NCBI GenBank assembly: GCA_029776255.1
Contig: JAKOTN010000026.1
Coordinates: forward strand, 62,001 to 126,000
Length of the DNA stretch: 64,000 bases
Reading direction: 5' to 3'
From: Pseudomonadota bacterium
GTDB lineage: Bacteria > Pseudomonadota > Gammaproteobacteria > Burkholderiales > Rhodocyclaceae
This document shows positions 30,589-40,198 of the stretch, in pieces. The position numbers were made by a program, and so were the translations under genes. The notes under the pieces are model-generated. The model did no database searches. It was not told where the DNA came from and saw nothing but the letters and a program-made list of their open reading frames with translations. How positions within the stretch are numbered: position 1 is the stretch's first letter; every line of letters starts with the position of its first letter.

Positions 30589-31284
30589 TTAGTCGTGCCC
30601 GAGCGAGCCAAAAACGGTCTGCAACAACTTTGAACCTGAACCCACCGGGTCCCTGCGAATCGATTTCTCCTGCTCCGCAATTAACAAAAACAGACCGTCC
30701 ATCGCCTTGCGAGTAACGTAACCATCAATATTCGCGTCTTTTTCCTTGACCAAACCAAACTTCGACGCTTGCCCAGCATAGCGGTTGTACTGCTCTGCCA
30801 ATTGGACCTTGGCGGTGGCTTGTTTGACGACCGGAAGAAATTTGTCGCCGATCGCCCCCGAGGTCGTGCGCCTGAAATACTGTGTCGCCGCGTCGTCGCC
30901 GCCGGTAAGAATGCCTTTGGCGTCATCGAAGCTCATTTTGTGAACGGCGTCGAGGAGAATGGGTTTGGCCTCGACCACCGCCGATTCAGCGGCACGGTTC
31001 ATCGCTTCGATCAAGTGATCGGCTTCTTTTTTCATTCCGAGGGTGCGCATCATCTTTTCGGCTGCGCGCAGCGATTCCGGCAAAGGAATGCGAACTCGCG
31101 CGTCGCCCATGAACCCGTCGGTTTTACCGAGTTGAACGACCGCCACTTCCGCGCCACGGGTCAACGCCTCCTTGAGGCCCGCCGCCGCGTCCTTGCCGGA
31201 CAAATCACCAAGGCCAAGCGCCATTGCCTGCGCGCTGACGACGAGAGCGCTTAAAATGCCGATGAATCGCGTGATGGAACGCAT
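30589..31284 (-). CDS. DUF4197 exported protein
   Basis: 231-aa protein with a signal peptide (ILSALVVSAQAMA, cleaved near residue 22) and a DUF4197 domain covering the rest. Diagnostic blocks: GLKEALTRGAEVAVVQLG, MNRAAESAVVEAKPIL, DDAATQYFRRTTS, and the C-terminal DGYVTRKAMDGLFLLIAEQEKSIRRDP. Predicted periplasmic and helical; function unknown. Divergent from the VTT membrane protein gene across 159 bp. Confidence 0.88.
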   Translation of the reverse strand: MRSITRFIGILSALVVSAQAMALGLGDLSGKDAAAGLKEALTRGAEVAVVQLGKTDGFMGDARVRIPLPESLRAAEKMMRTLGMKKEADHLIEAMNRAAESAVVEAKPILLDAVHKMSFDDAKGILTGGDDAATQYFRRTTSGAIGDKFLPVVKQATAKVQLAEQYNRYAGQASKFGLVKEKDANIDGYVTRKAMDGLFLLIAEQEKSIRRDPVGSGSKLLQTVFGSLGHD

Positions 31285-31443
31285 GGTCAGGATCTCTCCA
31301 GTGGATATTCAGCAAAATGGACGACAAATCGACGCTAGCATATCCTGCCGGCTGGCAGGCGTGCAAGCGACCGCACATATTACGCAGGCCCGCGCTGGCG
31401 TCCCGACGCCAGAACGGAACTGCCCGGCGGCAATGAAAGCGGC

Positions 31444-31962
31444 ATGAAAACACATGTCATTCCGGACTGGCTGCGACATCTATTGCTCCGCAGTGTCGCG
31501 CATCGTTATTACACACCGTTGGTCAGCGCCATCGCCTTTGTGGCGACACTGACCTTCAGCTTTCCTTTTGTCGCGGTCTTGATCCCCGCCGTGCTGTTGG
31601 CGCCCCGGCGCTGGAAATCGCTGGGCTTATCGACCGGCGTGGCTAGCGGTTGCGGAGCCTCCGCGCTGGTCGCGATCATCCAGCAACTCGGTTCCGGATT
31701 CGTATTCACGCGTTACCCGGAACTCGCGCGCGCACCGGCCTGGCAGACCGCCAGCGACTGGCTACAGGACTGGGGCCTATTGGCGCTCATGGTCATCGCC
31801 GGTTCGCCGATGCCTCAAACACCGGCGCTGTTTGTCTGCGCCTTGGCCAATGTCGCACCGCTGGGCATCATGGTCGCCGTTGGAATCGGCAAGACGCTCA
31901 AATATCTTGCGCTGTCCTGGGCCACCGCACGCTATCCGGCACGCTTTATACGCTACGACTAA
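31444..31962 (+). CDS. VTT-domain (DedA/SNARE-associated-like) membrane protein
   Basis: 172-aa membrane protein with about four hydrophobic segments (31-52, 60-83, 103-118, 125-150). The GSPMPQTPALFVCALANV loop and the downstream GIGKTLKYL Gly/Lys segment recall the VTT/YqaA group of small DedA relatives implicated in lipid scrambling or envelope homeostasis. Function is not established. Followed 25 bp later by the CWC-type gene. Confidence 0.72.
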   Translation: MKTHVIPDWLRHLLLRSVAHRYYTPLVSAIAFVATLTFSFPFVAVLIPAVLLAPRRWKSLGLSTGVASGCGASALVAIIQQLGSGFVFTRYPELARAPAWQTASDWLQDWGLLALMVIAGSPMPQTPALFVCALANVAPLGIMVAVGIGKTLKYLALSWATARYPARFIRYD

Positions 31963-31987
31963 AATTTGCCAGCAAGGGAACGCGAAA

Positions 31988-32200
31988 ATGGACGTATCGA
32001 ACGGCAGCGACGGAGCACCCCTCGCGTATTGCGGAGACTGTGGCGCCGGATTTGTCTGTGGCGCGCTTTCCGGTACTACAACCTGCTGGTGCATATCCCT
32101 CCCGGCGGCACGCTTCGATCCGATCAAGGCAAAAGGTTGCTATTGTCCGACCTGCCTACAAAAACGCCTGACAACTACGACAGGCGATCCGGCAGCATAA
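31988..32200 (+). CDS. Cysteine-rich CWC family protein
   Basis: 70-aa protein with seven cysteines: CGDCGAGFVCG, TTCWC (the name-giving Cys-Trp-Cys) and CYCPTCL, spaced as in the Cys_rich_CWC family, probably binding one zinc or forming a small metal knuckle. ATG 31988 with AAGGGAACG upstream. Its last 26 bp overlap the 3' end of nudB on the other strand. Function unknown. Confidence 0.78.
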   Translation: MDVSNGSDGAPLAYCGDCGAGFVCGALSGTTTCWCISLPAARFDPIKAKGCYCPTCLQKRLTTTTGDPAA

Positions 32201-32618
32201 GTATCGCGTCACGGTTGCTCCATGAAAAACACATGTCGGTGGCTTCGTGCCATGGCAACCAACAATACGCCCGATGTTCTCCAGGAGCGACGGTCACCGA
32301 CAAGGGCGTGGGAACCTGCAGGGAAAAGACATGCTCGGTGTTGTACAGCACACCGGGTTCGTAGCGATGGCGCCATTCGGCGAATATTTCATAGCGATTT
32401 GTAAGCTGCCAGTCGCGCAGATTGGAATGCGAAACCCGAATCCCGGTTTCTTCGGCGACTTCGCGAACGGCCGTTGCCGTTAACACCTCGTCAGCTTCCT
32501 GACTACCGGTAACCGACTGCCAATAACCCGCGTGCGCCGCGCGCTCCAGAAGCAAAACACGCAAATCGGCGGTATGAATCACGACCAGTACCGATACGGG
32601 TCGTTTGTAGCCCGTCAT
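32175..32618 (-). CDS. nudB: Dihydroneopterin triphosphate diphosphatase (Nudix)
   Basis: 147-aa Nudix hydrolase, NudB type, removing pyrophosphate from dihydroneopterin triphosphate in folate synthesis. The Nudix box Gx5Ex7REUxEExGU is intact (GSQEADE, then REVAEETGI; about residues 38-60). RPVSVLVVIHT and AGYWQSVTGS are NudB-like. The start overlaps the barstar stop (ATGA). It is often located downstream of aspS in betaproteobacteria, which supports the assignment. Confidence 0.9.
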   Translation of the reverse strand: MTGYKRPVSVLVVIHTADLRVLLLERAAHAGYWQSVTGSQEADEVLTATAVREVAEETGIRVSHSNLRDWQLTNRYEIFAEWRHRYEPGVLYNTEHVFSLQVPTPLSVTVAPGEHRAYCWLPWHEATDMCFSWSNRDAILMLPDRLS

Positions 32619-33058
32619 ACCAAGGTCGGGAGAAGCGCCAGTCCGTCAGGGCGCAAATCGTAAAAGACCCACATGGGACAATCCTGCGTGCGCCAATCTT
32701 CGATTGCCGCGAGAAAAACCTGATTTAGCGCGCGAAACGCTGCCAAGGCTTCGGAATGCAAAGGTTCGGCGCGGGATACGATCAGCACATAGCCCGATGC
32801 CTCGGACCAAGAAAGGTCCGTCAGACAATCCTTCAGCGCATCCAGATTGCGGCCGTACCATTCCGGAAAACCGAGGTCGCGCGCGATGTTGTCGAGGACG
32901 ACTTCCAGTCGGTCCGAATCGGCGAAATCGAGTGCGAAACAGGCAAAACCGGCTGCACTGGCTGCCTCTTTTATGGCCCCCTGGCCGCTGTCCGGAAGAT
33001 GATAAATCCCGGCCTGGCGTGGATTTTCAAGAAGCGTCTGTAATTTTGTCTGGTGCAT
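32615..33058 (-). CDS. Barstar family RNase inhibitor
   Basis: 147-aa barstar-like protein. The barstar core is visible: CFALDFADSDRLEVVLDNIARDL, then FPEWYGRNLDALKDCLTDL with the acidic residues that plug the RNase active site. Lies 2 bp behind the barnase-like gene at 33061, so it is expected to be made together with it and protect the cytoplasm. The C-terminal part (about 110-147) is longer than in classical 90-residue barstar. Overlaps nudB by 4 bp. Confidence 0.87.
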   Translation of the reverse strand: MHQTKLQTLLENPRQAGIYHLPDSGQGAIKEAASAAGFACFALDFADSDRLEVVLDNIARDLGFPEWYGRNLDALKDCLTDLSWSEASGYVLIVSRAEPLHSEALAAFRALNQVFLAAIEDWRTQDCPMWVFYDLRPDGLALLPTLV

Positions 33059-33060
33059 GG

Positions 33061-33459
33061 TTAGTCGCGTATCCGCCGAAAGTTGCGGTAGTGATCGTCC
33101 GTGTAGTAATACTCGCCGGACGTGGCGACATCGCCATTGCGACCTTGGCCGGCGATAATCCGCCGGGCGCCTCGGGTGCGGCTACCTGGTGTCGGCACCG
33201 TGTACTCGCGGTAGTAGCCACGGGGTTGTGGCGGCAAACGCCGTTCAAAGTTCCCGAAAATCCCGTCATCGTTGCGCGGATAAGGAAACGGCCCATGCCG
33301 CCTGATCAGGCGCAAGGTTTGCGACACCTCGGAAGGCAACTCGGCCAGGGCAACGCTCGTCAAGTCACGCGACTGGCGCGCCTGCGCCAAACCGGTGATG
33401 CTCAGACCGAGCACCACGACCAGCAGAAACAGCCGGAAACTGTTTGCCAACCTCAGCAT
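33061..33459 (-). CDS. Barnase-like secreted ribonuclease
   Basis: 132-aa guanyl-type RNase of the barnase/N1/T1 superfamily with an N-terminal signal peptide (about residues 8-27, ending AQA). Catalytic residues can be placed by analogy with barnase: E85 (YYREYTVPTP), R99/R100 (GARRII) and H123 in DDHYRNF, the same DHYxxF motif as barnase. The substrate is single-stranded RNA, probably in the periplasm or outside the cell. Encoded 6 bp after aspS and directly followed by its likely inhibitor, barstar. Confidence 0.87.
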   Translation of the reverse strand: MLRLANSFRLFLLVVVLGLSITGLAQARQSRDLTSVALAELPSEVSQTLRLIRRHGPFPYPRNDDGIFGNFERRLPPQPRGYYREYTVPTPGSRTRGARRIIAGQGRNGDVATSGEYYYTDDHYRNFRRIRD

Positions 33460-33465
33460 GAGTGG

Positions 33466-35268
33466 TTATCCCTTGACCGCATCGACCTGTGTGTCGACTT
33501 TCTGACGCAAGCGGATATGCAGTTCACGCAACTGTTTCTCGTCAACCCCGCTCGGTGCGTCGGTCAGCAAACATTGCGCACGCTGCGTTTTCGGAAAAGC
33601 AATCACGTCGCGAATCGACTCGGCACCGGCCATCATCGTCACGATTCGATCCAGACCAAAAGCTAACCCGCCGTGGGGTGGCGCGCCATACTTGAGAGCG
33701 TCGAGAAGAAAACCGAATTTGATTTGCGCCTCCTCGGCACCGATACCCAGTGCCTTGAATACTTTTTCCTGTACATCCGCCCGATGAATACGCACCGAGC
33801 CCCCCCCGAGTTCGGAACCGTTCAACGCCAGATCATACGCTTTGGCCAGACAACGACCCGGATCGCTTTCGAGCAGATCCAGATGCTCGTCCTTCGGGCT
33901 GGTGAACGGATGGTGACAGGCAACCCAGCGCTTGTTTTCCTCATCGAAATCGAACATCGGGAAATCGACGATCCACACCGGCTCCCAGGCCCGGTCATTG
34001 ACGAAGCCTTTCTCATGCCCGATCTTGACGCGCAGTGCCCCGAGCGCATCGTTGACCACTTTTGTCTTGTCGGCGCCGAAGAAAATCAGGTCGCCGGACT
34101 GAGCGCCGGTACGCTCGATGATCGCCTGCAATGCCTGGGCGTGCAGATTTTTGACGATTGGCGATTGCAAGCCGTTCTCGTTCAGCTGCGACACATCGTT
34201 GACTTTGATATAGGCCAAACCCCGCGCGCCATAGATGGCGACAAACTGGGTGTACGCATCGATTTCGCCTCGCGTCAGGGTGGCGCCGCCCGGAATGCGC
34301 ATTGCCGCGACGCGACCATCCACGCGGTTGGCAACACCGGAAAAAACCTTGAAGGAAACGTCTCGCATCGCATCGGCAAGGTCCACGAGTTCCAGGGTCA
34401 CGCGCAAATCAGGCTTGTCGGAGCCATAGCGCCGCATCGCGTCGGCGTAGCTCAACCGCGGGAAGGAATTCGGCAGATCGACACCGATGGTTTCCTTGAA
34501 CACCACACGGATCAATGCCTCCATCAAGGCGATGATCTCGCCCTCACCCATGAAAGACGTTTCGATATCGACCTGTGTGAACTCCGGCTGTCGGTCGGCT
34601 CGCAAATCCTCGTCGCGAAAACATTTCACGATCTGGTAGTAGCGATCAAAACCGGCGACCATCAACAATTGCTTGAAAAGTTGTGGCGACTGCGGGAGAG
34701 CAAAAAACTGGCCTGGATGCACCCGCGACGGCACCAGATAATCGCGCGCGCCCTCGGGCGTGCTCTTGGTCAACATTGGTGTTTCGATGTCGACAAAACC
34801 AGCATCGTCCAGAAAACGGCGGAATGCTCGCGCCACCTGATAACGGAGCCGCATGTTGTGCTGCATCTGCGGACGACGCAGATCGATCACCCGGTGCAAA
34901 AGGCGAATGTTCTCGGACAGATTCTCATCATCAAGTTGAAACGGCGGCGTCACCGCTGGGTTGAGAACTTCCATCTCATGGCAAAGAATTTCGACTTCAC
35001 CGCTGGCAATATTCGGATTCACCGTGCCTGCCGGCCGCGAACGCACCTTGCCAGTGACCTTCAGACAAAATTCGCTACGCACCGATTCGGCGGTTTTGAA
35101 CATCGCCGGACGATCTGGATCGCAAACGACTTGTGCCAGTCCATCGCGATCGCGCAAATCCACGAAAATGACGCCACCATGGTCGCGCCGACGATGCGCC
35201 CAGCCGCAGAGGGTGACTTCCTGACCAATGAGTTGTGAATCGACTTGGCCACAATAATGAGTACGCAT
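33466..35268 (-). CDS. aspS: Aspartyl-tRNA synthetase
   Basis: 600-aa class II synthetase. N-terminal OB-fold anticodon domain with [19 protein letters not shown]; motif 2 [21 protein letters not shown] insert domain in the middle (about 290-420); motif 3 [15 protein letters not shown] near the C-terminus. Bacterial length. Whether it is discriminating or charges both tRNA-Asp and tRNA-Asn cannot be told without a gatCAB search. First ATG at 35268 fits the family start (MRTHYCGQV). In a minus-strand run fmdB-DUF502-aspS-RNase-barstar-nudB. Confidence 0.97.
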   Translation of the reverse strand: MRTHYCGQVDSQLIGQEVTLCGWAHRRRDHGGVIFVDLRDRDGLAQVVCDPDRPAMFKTAESVRSEFCLKVTGKVRSRPAGTVNPNIASGEVEILCHEMEVLNPAVTPPFQLDDENLSENIRLLHRVIDLRRPQMQHNMRLRYQVARAFRRFLDDAGFVDIETPMLTKSTPEGARDYLVPSRVHPGQFFALPQSPQLFKQLLMVAGFDRYYQIVKCFRDEDLRADRQPEFTQVDIETSFMGEGEIIALMEALIRVVFKETIGVDLPNSFPRLSYADAMRRYGSDKPDLRVTLELVDLADAMRDVSFKVFSGVANRVDGRVAAMRIPGGATLTRGEIDAYTQFVAIYGARGLAYIKVNDVSQLNENGLQSPIVKNLHAQALQAIIERTGAQSGDLIFFGADKTKVVNDALGALRVKIGHEKGFVNDRAWEPVWIVDFPMFDFDEENKRWVACHHPFTSPKDEHLDLLESDPGRCLAKAYDLALNGSELGGGSVRIHRADVQEKVFKALGIGAEEAQIKFGFLLDALKYGAPPHGGLAFGLDRIVTMMAGAESIRDVIAFPKTQRAQCLLTDAPSGVDEKQLRELHIRLRQKVDTQVDAVKG

Positions 35269-35290
35269 AGTGTTTCCCGGGGTTTTCTTA

Positions 35291-35938
35291 TCAGGTGCTG
35301 GCGATTTTTACCGCGCGATCCGCCGCCTGCGATCTGAGTGGTGGCGCCACCACTCCCATTGAGATTACATATTTCAGCGCCGTGTCCACGCTCATTTCCA
35401 GTTCAATCACGTCCGTTTTGGGCAACATCAAAAAAAAACCGGACGTCGGATTTGGCGTCGTCGGAACATAAACGCTGACATGCTCGCCGTCCAGATGCCG
35501 CGGCACCTCCCCTCCCGGCGTACCAGTCAGAAAAGCGATGGTCCACGTCCCGCGCCGTGGATATTCGATCAGCAAGGCTTTCCTGAAAGCGTTGCCTGAG
35601 GAGGAAAAGAGCGTGTCGGAAACTTGTTTGACACTGTTATAGATCGAATTGACAACCGGAATGCGAGCCAGCAATCGCTCCCACCACGACACCAACCTCT
35701 GCCCTATGAAATTGGCCGCCAACAAGCCGGTGAGAAGGATGACCATCAATGTCATGATGGCACCGACACCAGGAATGTCGAAGCCAAGGAGATTGCGCGG
35801 ATGGATCGCCTCGGGAAGTAACAGCAGGGATTGATCCATGGTACCGACGATCAGTACCAACACCCAGGCCGTGATCGCCAAAGGAACCCAGATCAATAAC
35901 CCGGTGAGGAAGTAACGTTTGATCAACTGTCGGCGCAC
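35291..35938 (-). CDS. DUF502 membrane protein
   Basis: 215-aa DUF502 family membrane protein. Two helices at about 10-32 and 53-75, then a cytoplasmic domain with [44 protein letters not shown], and [18 protein letters not shown], all family hallmarks. The family is conserved next to aspS in betaproteobacteria; function unknown. Overlaps fmdB by 16 bp. Confidence 0.9.
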   Translation of the reverse strand: MRRQLIKRYFLTGLLIWVPLAITAWVLVLIVGTMDQSLLLLPEAIHPRNLLGFDIPGVGAIMTLMVILLTGLLAANFIGQRLVSWWERLLARIPVVNSIYNSVKQVSDTLFSSSGNAFRKALLIEYPRRGTWTIAFLTGTPGGEVPRHLDGEHVSVYVPTTPNPTSGFFLMLPKTDVIELEMSVDTALKYVISMGVVAPPLRSQAADRAVKIAST

Positions 35939-36270
35939 GCCGCCGCTCCAGTAGGCGCAGCCGTACTCGGTGCCGCGGTCTCCGCACTTGCCGTCGGTTT
36001 GCCGACTTCGGTCGGTGAGGCGCTTTCTTTAGCCGCACCCTCCACCTTGGTGTTTACCGCCTTGCCAGCGTTGACCGCTCCCTTGCCGCCATCCTTGAAA
36101 TCGGTGACATACCAGCCATTGCCTTTCAATTGAAAGCCGGCAGCCGTCACTTGTTTGGAATAAGTGGCTTGGGCGCACTGCGGACAGATGCGCAATACGG
36201 GGTCGCCAAGTTTTTGCAAATGATCCTTTTCGAAACCGCAAGAATCGCAACGGTACGCATAAATCGGCAT
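35923..36270 (-). CDS. FmdB family zinc-ribbon protein
   Basis: 115-aa protein with an N-terminal zinc ribbon, MPIYAYRCDSCGFEKDHLQ and RICPQCAQATYSKQ (two CxxC pairs, residues 8-11 and 30-33), followed by a GWYVTDFK segment and a low-complexity Ala/Thr/Pro-rich tail. Putative regulatory protein of the FmdB family; no proven function. Starts the run leading into DUF502 and aspS. Confidence 0.88.
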   Translation of the reverse strand: MPIYAYRCDSCGFEKDHLQKLGDPVLRICPQCAQATYSKQVTAAGFQLKGNGWYVTDFKDGGKGAVNAGKAVNTKVEGAAKESASPTEVGKPTASAETAAPSTAAPTGAAACADS

Positions 36271-36371
36271 TGCCAGTCTTCCGAAAAAGCGAAAAATGAC
36301 GATTATACCTGAAGCGTCCGACAGTCAAGCGCGGGTCCCCGCCAAGGGAATCCGCCCCCGCTCGCCGCGAA

Positions 36372-37232
36372 TCACAACAACCCGAGATAGAGACGCGTCA
36401 ACGGCTTACCCCAGAACAGCGCCAACAAACCCGCCGCTGCAAGGTAGGGACCGAAAGGAATCGGCACGCCACGCCCGCGTTCGGCGAACACTATCAAGGC
36501 AATGCCAATAACGGCGCCGAGGAGGGAGGACAAGAGAATGATTAGCGGCAGCATCTGCCAACCCAGCCAGGCACCAAGCGCGGCAAGCAACTTGAAGTCG
36601 CCATAACCCATTCCCTCCTTGCCGGTCGTCAGTTTGAATGCCCAGTAAACCAGCCACAAGGAAAGGTAGCCACCGGCAGCGCCAATCACCGCCGACGGTA
36701 AATCGGTATACGTGCCGAACAGGTTGAAGAGTAATCCCGCCCATAGCAAGGGCAGCGTGATTGAGTCCGGTAGCAGGTGGGTGTCGAAGTCGATTCCGGT
36801 CAATGCGATCAAAGCCCAGATCAACAACATGGCGCCTAGCGCCGCTCCGCCAGAACCGAAATGGAGCGCGGAGAATACACAAAGCAACGCGCTACCGGCT
36901 TCCACGATCGGATAACGTGGGGAGATCGGTGCATGACATGCCGCGCAACGACCGCGCAACACCAGCCAGCTCAGCACCGGTATGTTCTCGACCGCCTTGA
37001 TCGCATGACCGCAGACCGGGCATCGCGACCCCGGTCTGGCCAAGGACAGCCCTTCATGCGCTGGCGGCTCTTCACCGCGCAATTCGGCGCAATGGAGCCG
37101 CCAATCACGTTCCATCATCTTCGGCAAACGATGAATCACCACATTCAAAAAGCTGCCGACGAGCAGACCGACAAGACCAGCGAGCAACGGAAAAAACGCC
37201 GGATCCACGCGTGTAATGATAGGGTCGGGCAT
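36372..37232 (-). CDS. pilD: Prepilin peptidase / N-methyltransferase
   Basis: 286-aa bifunctional inner-membrane aspartic protease that cleaves and N-methylates type IV prepilins. The N-terminal methyltransferase domain carries the cytoplasmic zinc tetracysteine (CPVCGHAI and CAACHAPI, about 70-100). Catalytic aspartates: D in LTGIDFDTHLLPD (about 149) and the GxGD motif GYGDFK (about 213). Eight hydrophobic helices. The start overlaps the pilC stop (TAATG). Last gene of pilB-pilC-pilD. Confidence 0.95.
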   Translation of the reverse strand: MPDPIITRVDPAFFPLLAGLVGLLVGSFLNVVIHRLPKMMERDWRLHCAELRGEEPPAHEGLSLARPGSRCPVCGHAIKAVENIPVLSWLVLRGRCAACHAPISPRYPIVEAGSALLCVFSALHFGSGGAALGAMLLIWALIALTGIDFDTHLLPDSITLPLLWAGLLFNLFGTYTDLPSAVIGAAGGYLSLWLVYWAFKLTTGKEGMGYGDFKLLAALGAWLGWQMLPLIILLSSLLGAVIGIALIVFAERGRGVPIPFGPYLAAAGLLALFWGKPLTRLYLGLL

Positions 37233-38470
37233 TATCCGACCACGGCGCCAAGTTTGAATATCGGCAGATACATGGCGATCACCATCCCTCCGATCAACAC
37301 GCCGAGCACGACCATGATCATCGGCTCCATCAAGCTCGACAGCGCCTCGACGGCGTCGTCCACTTCGGCCTCGAAAAAGTCGGCGACCTTGCCAAGCATC
37401 GAATCGAGAGCACCGGACTCCTCGCCGATGGCCACCATCTGATTGACCATGTTCGGAAAAAGCTCGCTGGTCTGCATCGCCGATGTCAGGCTGGTACCAG
37501 AGCTGACCTCGCTCTGAATCTGGCGTGTCCCCACCTTATACACATAATTGCCGGCCGCGCCGCCCACGGATTCCAGCGACTCGACCAGTGGGACCCCGGC
37601 GGCGAACATGGTCGCCAGAGTGCGCGTCCAGCGAGCGATCACCGACTTGCGGATAATGTCGCCAAAAACAGGCATCCGCAGAAACAGACGATCAAAAGCG
37701 ATCTGCATGGCTTCCGACCGCTTCCAGGTATAGAAGAAGGCGTAGATTCCGCAACCGATACCGCCGAAAATCGCCCACCAGTAGGCGATGACAAAATCAG
37801 ACATGGCAATCACGACCAGCGTCGGCGTCGGTAGATCGGCGCCGAAACTCTTGAAGACTTCCTTGAACGCCGGTATCACGAAAATCATGATCACCGCCGT
37901 GATCACAAAAGCGACGACGATGATCGCCACCGGATAAAACAAGGCCGACTTGATCTTGGACTTGATGGCGATCATCTTTTCCTTGTAGGTCGCCAGACGA
38001 TCGAGAAGCGTTTCTAAAATACCGGCCTGCTCTCCGGCGGCGACCAGATTGCAGTACAAGGGATCGAAATACACAGGATACTTCCGGAAAGCTTGCGACA
38101 AGGAACTCCCGGTTTCCACGTCGGCCTTGATATCCAACAACAACTTGCCCACCGCCGGATTATCGTGACCGCGCCCGACGATTTCGAAGGTTTGCAACAA
38201 GGGCACCCCGGCCTTCATCATCGTCGCCAACTGCCGCGTAAACAGTGCGATGTCTTTTTCGGTGACTTGTCCGCCACTCCGAAAGCGCTGTTTGCTGATC
38301 TTGGTGACTACAACACCCTGACGACGCAAGGTCGCCTGTACAACGGTTTGGCTACTCGCACGAATTTCACCGCGAATGATCTTTCCAGCCCTATTCTTGC
38401 CTTCCCACAGAAAGACATATTCCTTGACTTCCGGCGCGGCCTTTTTGACGGTTTTTGTCGCAGTCGCCAT
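37232..38470 (-). CDS. pilC: Type IV pilus inner-membrane platform protein
   Basis: 412-aa polytopic protein of the PilC/GspF family, the platform on which PilB drives pilus assembly. Two repeated T2SSF domains, starting FTRQLATMMKAGVPLLQTFEIV (about 80) and RWTRTLATMFAAGVPLVESLESV (about 280), each followed by a membrane helix; a third helix is at the C-terminus (MVVLGVLIGGMVIAMYLPIF). It starts 12 bp after pilB. Length is standard. Confidence 0.95.
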   Translation of the reverse strand: MATATKTVKKAAPEVKEYVFLWEGKNRAGKIIRGEIRASSQTVVQATLRRQGVVVTKISKQRFRSGGQVTEKDIALFTRQLATMMKAGVPLLQTFEIVGRGHDNPAVGKLLLDIKADVETGSSLSQAFRKYPVYFDPLYCNLVAAGEQAGILETLLDRLATYKEKMIAIKSKIKSALFYPVAIIVVAFVITAVIMIFVIPAFKEVFKSFGADLPTPTLVVIAMSDFVIAYWWAIFGGIGCGIYAFFYTWKRSEAMQIAFDRLFLRMPVFGDIIRKSVIARWTRTLATMFAAGVPLVESLESVGGAAGNYVYKVGTRQIQSEVSSGTSLTSAMQTSELFPNMVNQMVAIGEESGALDSMLGKVADFFEAEVDDAVEALSSLMEPMIMVVLGVLIGGMVIAMYLPIFKLGAVVG

Positions 38471-38482
38471 GTTCCCTCTTTC

Positions 38483-40198
38483 TCAAGCGTTGGTGCTGCC
38501 AAGCACCTCTTCCAAGGAGGTCAATCCTTGCTTGACCTTCAGCAGACCCGAACGCCGCAAATCGTTGACGCCGTCTTTCCGGGCTTGTATCGCAATATCC
38601 AGTTCGCTTCCATTAGCCATGATGATGCGCTGGATCGGCTCGGACATCGGCATGACTTCATATAAACCGACCCGCCCCTTGTAACCGCTCCCCTTGCAGT
38701 GATCGCATCCTCCGGGTCCATACAAAATCCAGGTACCATCGAGATCATCTTCACCAAATCCGGCGTTAAGCAGCGTTTCGACTGGCGCCTCCAGCGGTTT
38801 CTTGCACGTACACAACCGGCGAACCAGACGCTGCGCCGTGATCAACAGAATGCTGGACGCCAAGTTAAAAGTGGGGATGCCCATATTCATCAGACGGGTC
38901 AATGTTGCCGGCGCGTCGTTGGTATGCAAGGTGGACAGCACCAGGTGACCCGTTTGAGCAGCCTTGATGGCGATTTCGGCGGTCTCGATATCGCGGATCT
39001 CGCCCACCATGATGACATCCGGATCCTGACGCAGGAAAGCTTTCAAAGCGACCGGAAAAGTCAGTCCCGACCGTTCATCGACATTGACCTGATTAATTCC
39101 CGGCAAGGGAATTTCCGCCGGGTCCTCCGCGGTGGAAATATTCACGTCCGGCCCGTTCAGGATATTCAGGCAGGTATATAGCGAAACGGTCTTTCCGGAA
39201 CCCGTCGGGCCGGTAACCAAAATCATGCCGTAAGGCCGGTTGATGCAATCCAGCAATATCTTCTTCTGTTCAGGCTCGTATCCGAGGGCATCGATCCCCA
39301 GCGTCGCACTGCCCGGGTCAAGAATCCGCAAGACGATTTTTTCGCCATACATCGTCGGCAACGTACTGACGCGAAAATCAATCGAACGATTTTTCGACAA
39401 GACCAAGCGCATGCGTCCGTCTTGCGGAACACGCTTCTCGGCAATATTTAGTCGAGAAATCACCTTGATGCGGGAAGCGATCTTGTCCTTGATCACCAGC
39501 GGTGGCGCCGCCGCCTCCCGCAGAATGCCGTCGGTGCGAAATCGAATACGATAGTTTTTTTCGTAAGGCTCGAAATGGATGTCAGAAGCCCCTTCGCCAA
39601 TAGCATCCAGTAACATCTTTTGAATAAACTTGACGACGGGAGCGTCATCAACCTCAAGCGCCGTCGCCTCATCAAGCTTATCGGCCGACGATTCGTCGTT
39701 GAAGTCAAGATTGATATCGTCGTTGTCGAAATTTTTTAACGCGTCTTCGACGGTTTCCGATAATTTTGAAACCAACGGCCCCAGTTTGTTTTCTTCGACG
39801 ACGACAGGATCGACCGCTAGTCCGGTTTGGAACCGGATTTCGTCAAGTGCACGCAGATTGGTCGGATCGGCAATAGCGATGGCCAGACGATTGCCTCGCT
39901 TGTGCAGGGGAATGACGCGGTGAGCGACGATCAATTTTCGATCGACCGCGTTTTTTTGAATCAGCGCGTCGTCAAACGCCGCGAGGTCGAGCAAGGGATA
40001 ACCGAATTTTTCCGATGCAAATTGCGCCAATTCCAAAAAGGTTGCCACATTGGCGCTGACCAGTTGTTCGATCAGCGAAACCTTTTTCCCGGCCGCCTGA
40101 ACAAGCAACGACTCCGCCTCGCTTTCCTTGAGTCGGCCTGCTTGCACCAGCGCGCGTGCAAAGCCACTGAGCGGCGATTGTTGCGGATTGGCTGCCAT
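38483..40198 (-). CDS. pilB: Type IV pilus assembly ATPase
   Basis: 571-aa secretion ATPase powering pilus extension. N-terminal MshEN-like domain (about 10-160), then the ATPase core with Walker A GPTGSGKTV, Asp box and Walker B DPDVIMVGEIRD, and His box TGHLVLSTLHTND; the zinc tetracysteine is CTC with CDHCKG. ATG 40198 (MAANPQQSPLSG) is chosen because homologues start here; the frame is open to 40333. MshEN domains bind cyclic di-GMP in some relatives, which would tie it to the FimW-like and YcgR proteins here; inference only. Confidence 0.94.
   Translation of the reverse strand: MAANPQQSPLSGFARALVQAGRLKESEAESLLVQAAGKKVSLIEQLVSANVATFLELAQFASEKFGYPLLDLAAFDDALIQKNAVDRKLIVAHRVIPLHKRGNRLAIAIADPTNLRALDEIRFQTGLAVDPVVVEENKLGPLVSKLSETVEDALKNFDNDDINLDFNDESSADKLDEATALEVDDAPVVKFIQKMLLDAIGEGASDIHFEPYEKNYRIRFRTDGILREAAAPPLVIKDKIASRIKVISRLNIAEKRVPQDGRMRLVLSKNRSIDFRVSTLPTMYGEKIVLRILDPGSATLGIDALGYEPEQKKILLDCINRPYGMILVTGPTGSGKTVSLYTCLNILNGPDVNISTAEDPAEIPLPGINQVNVDERSGLTFPVALKAFLRQDPDVIMVGEIRDIETAEIAIKAAQTGHLVLSTLHTNDAPATLTRLMNMGIPTFNLASSILLITAQRLVRRLCTCKKPLEAPVETLLNAGFGEDDLDGTWILYGPGGCDHCKGSGYKGRVGLYEVMPMSEPIQRIIMANGSELDIAIQARKDGVNDLRRSGLLKVKQGLTSLEEVLGSTNA

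Noticed and set aside
33673-35238. 521-codon plus-strand ORF opposite aspS
   Set aside because: Antisense shadow of a fully conserved aspS; the translation is His/Arg/Asp-rich with no family resemblance.
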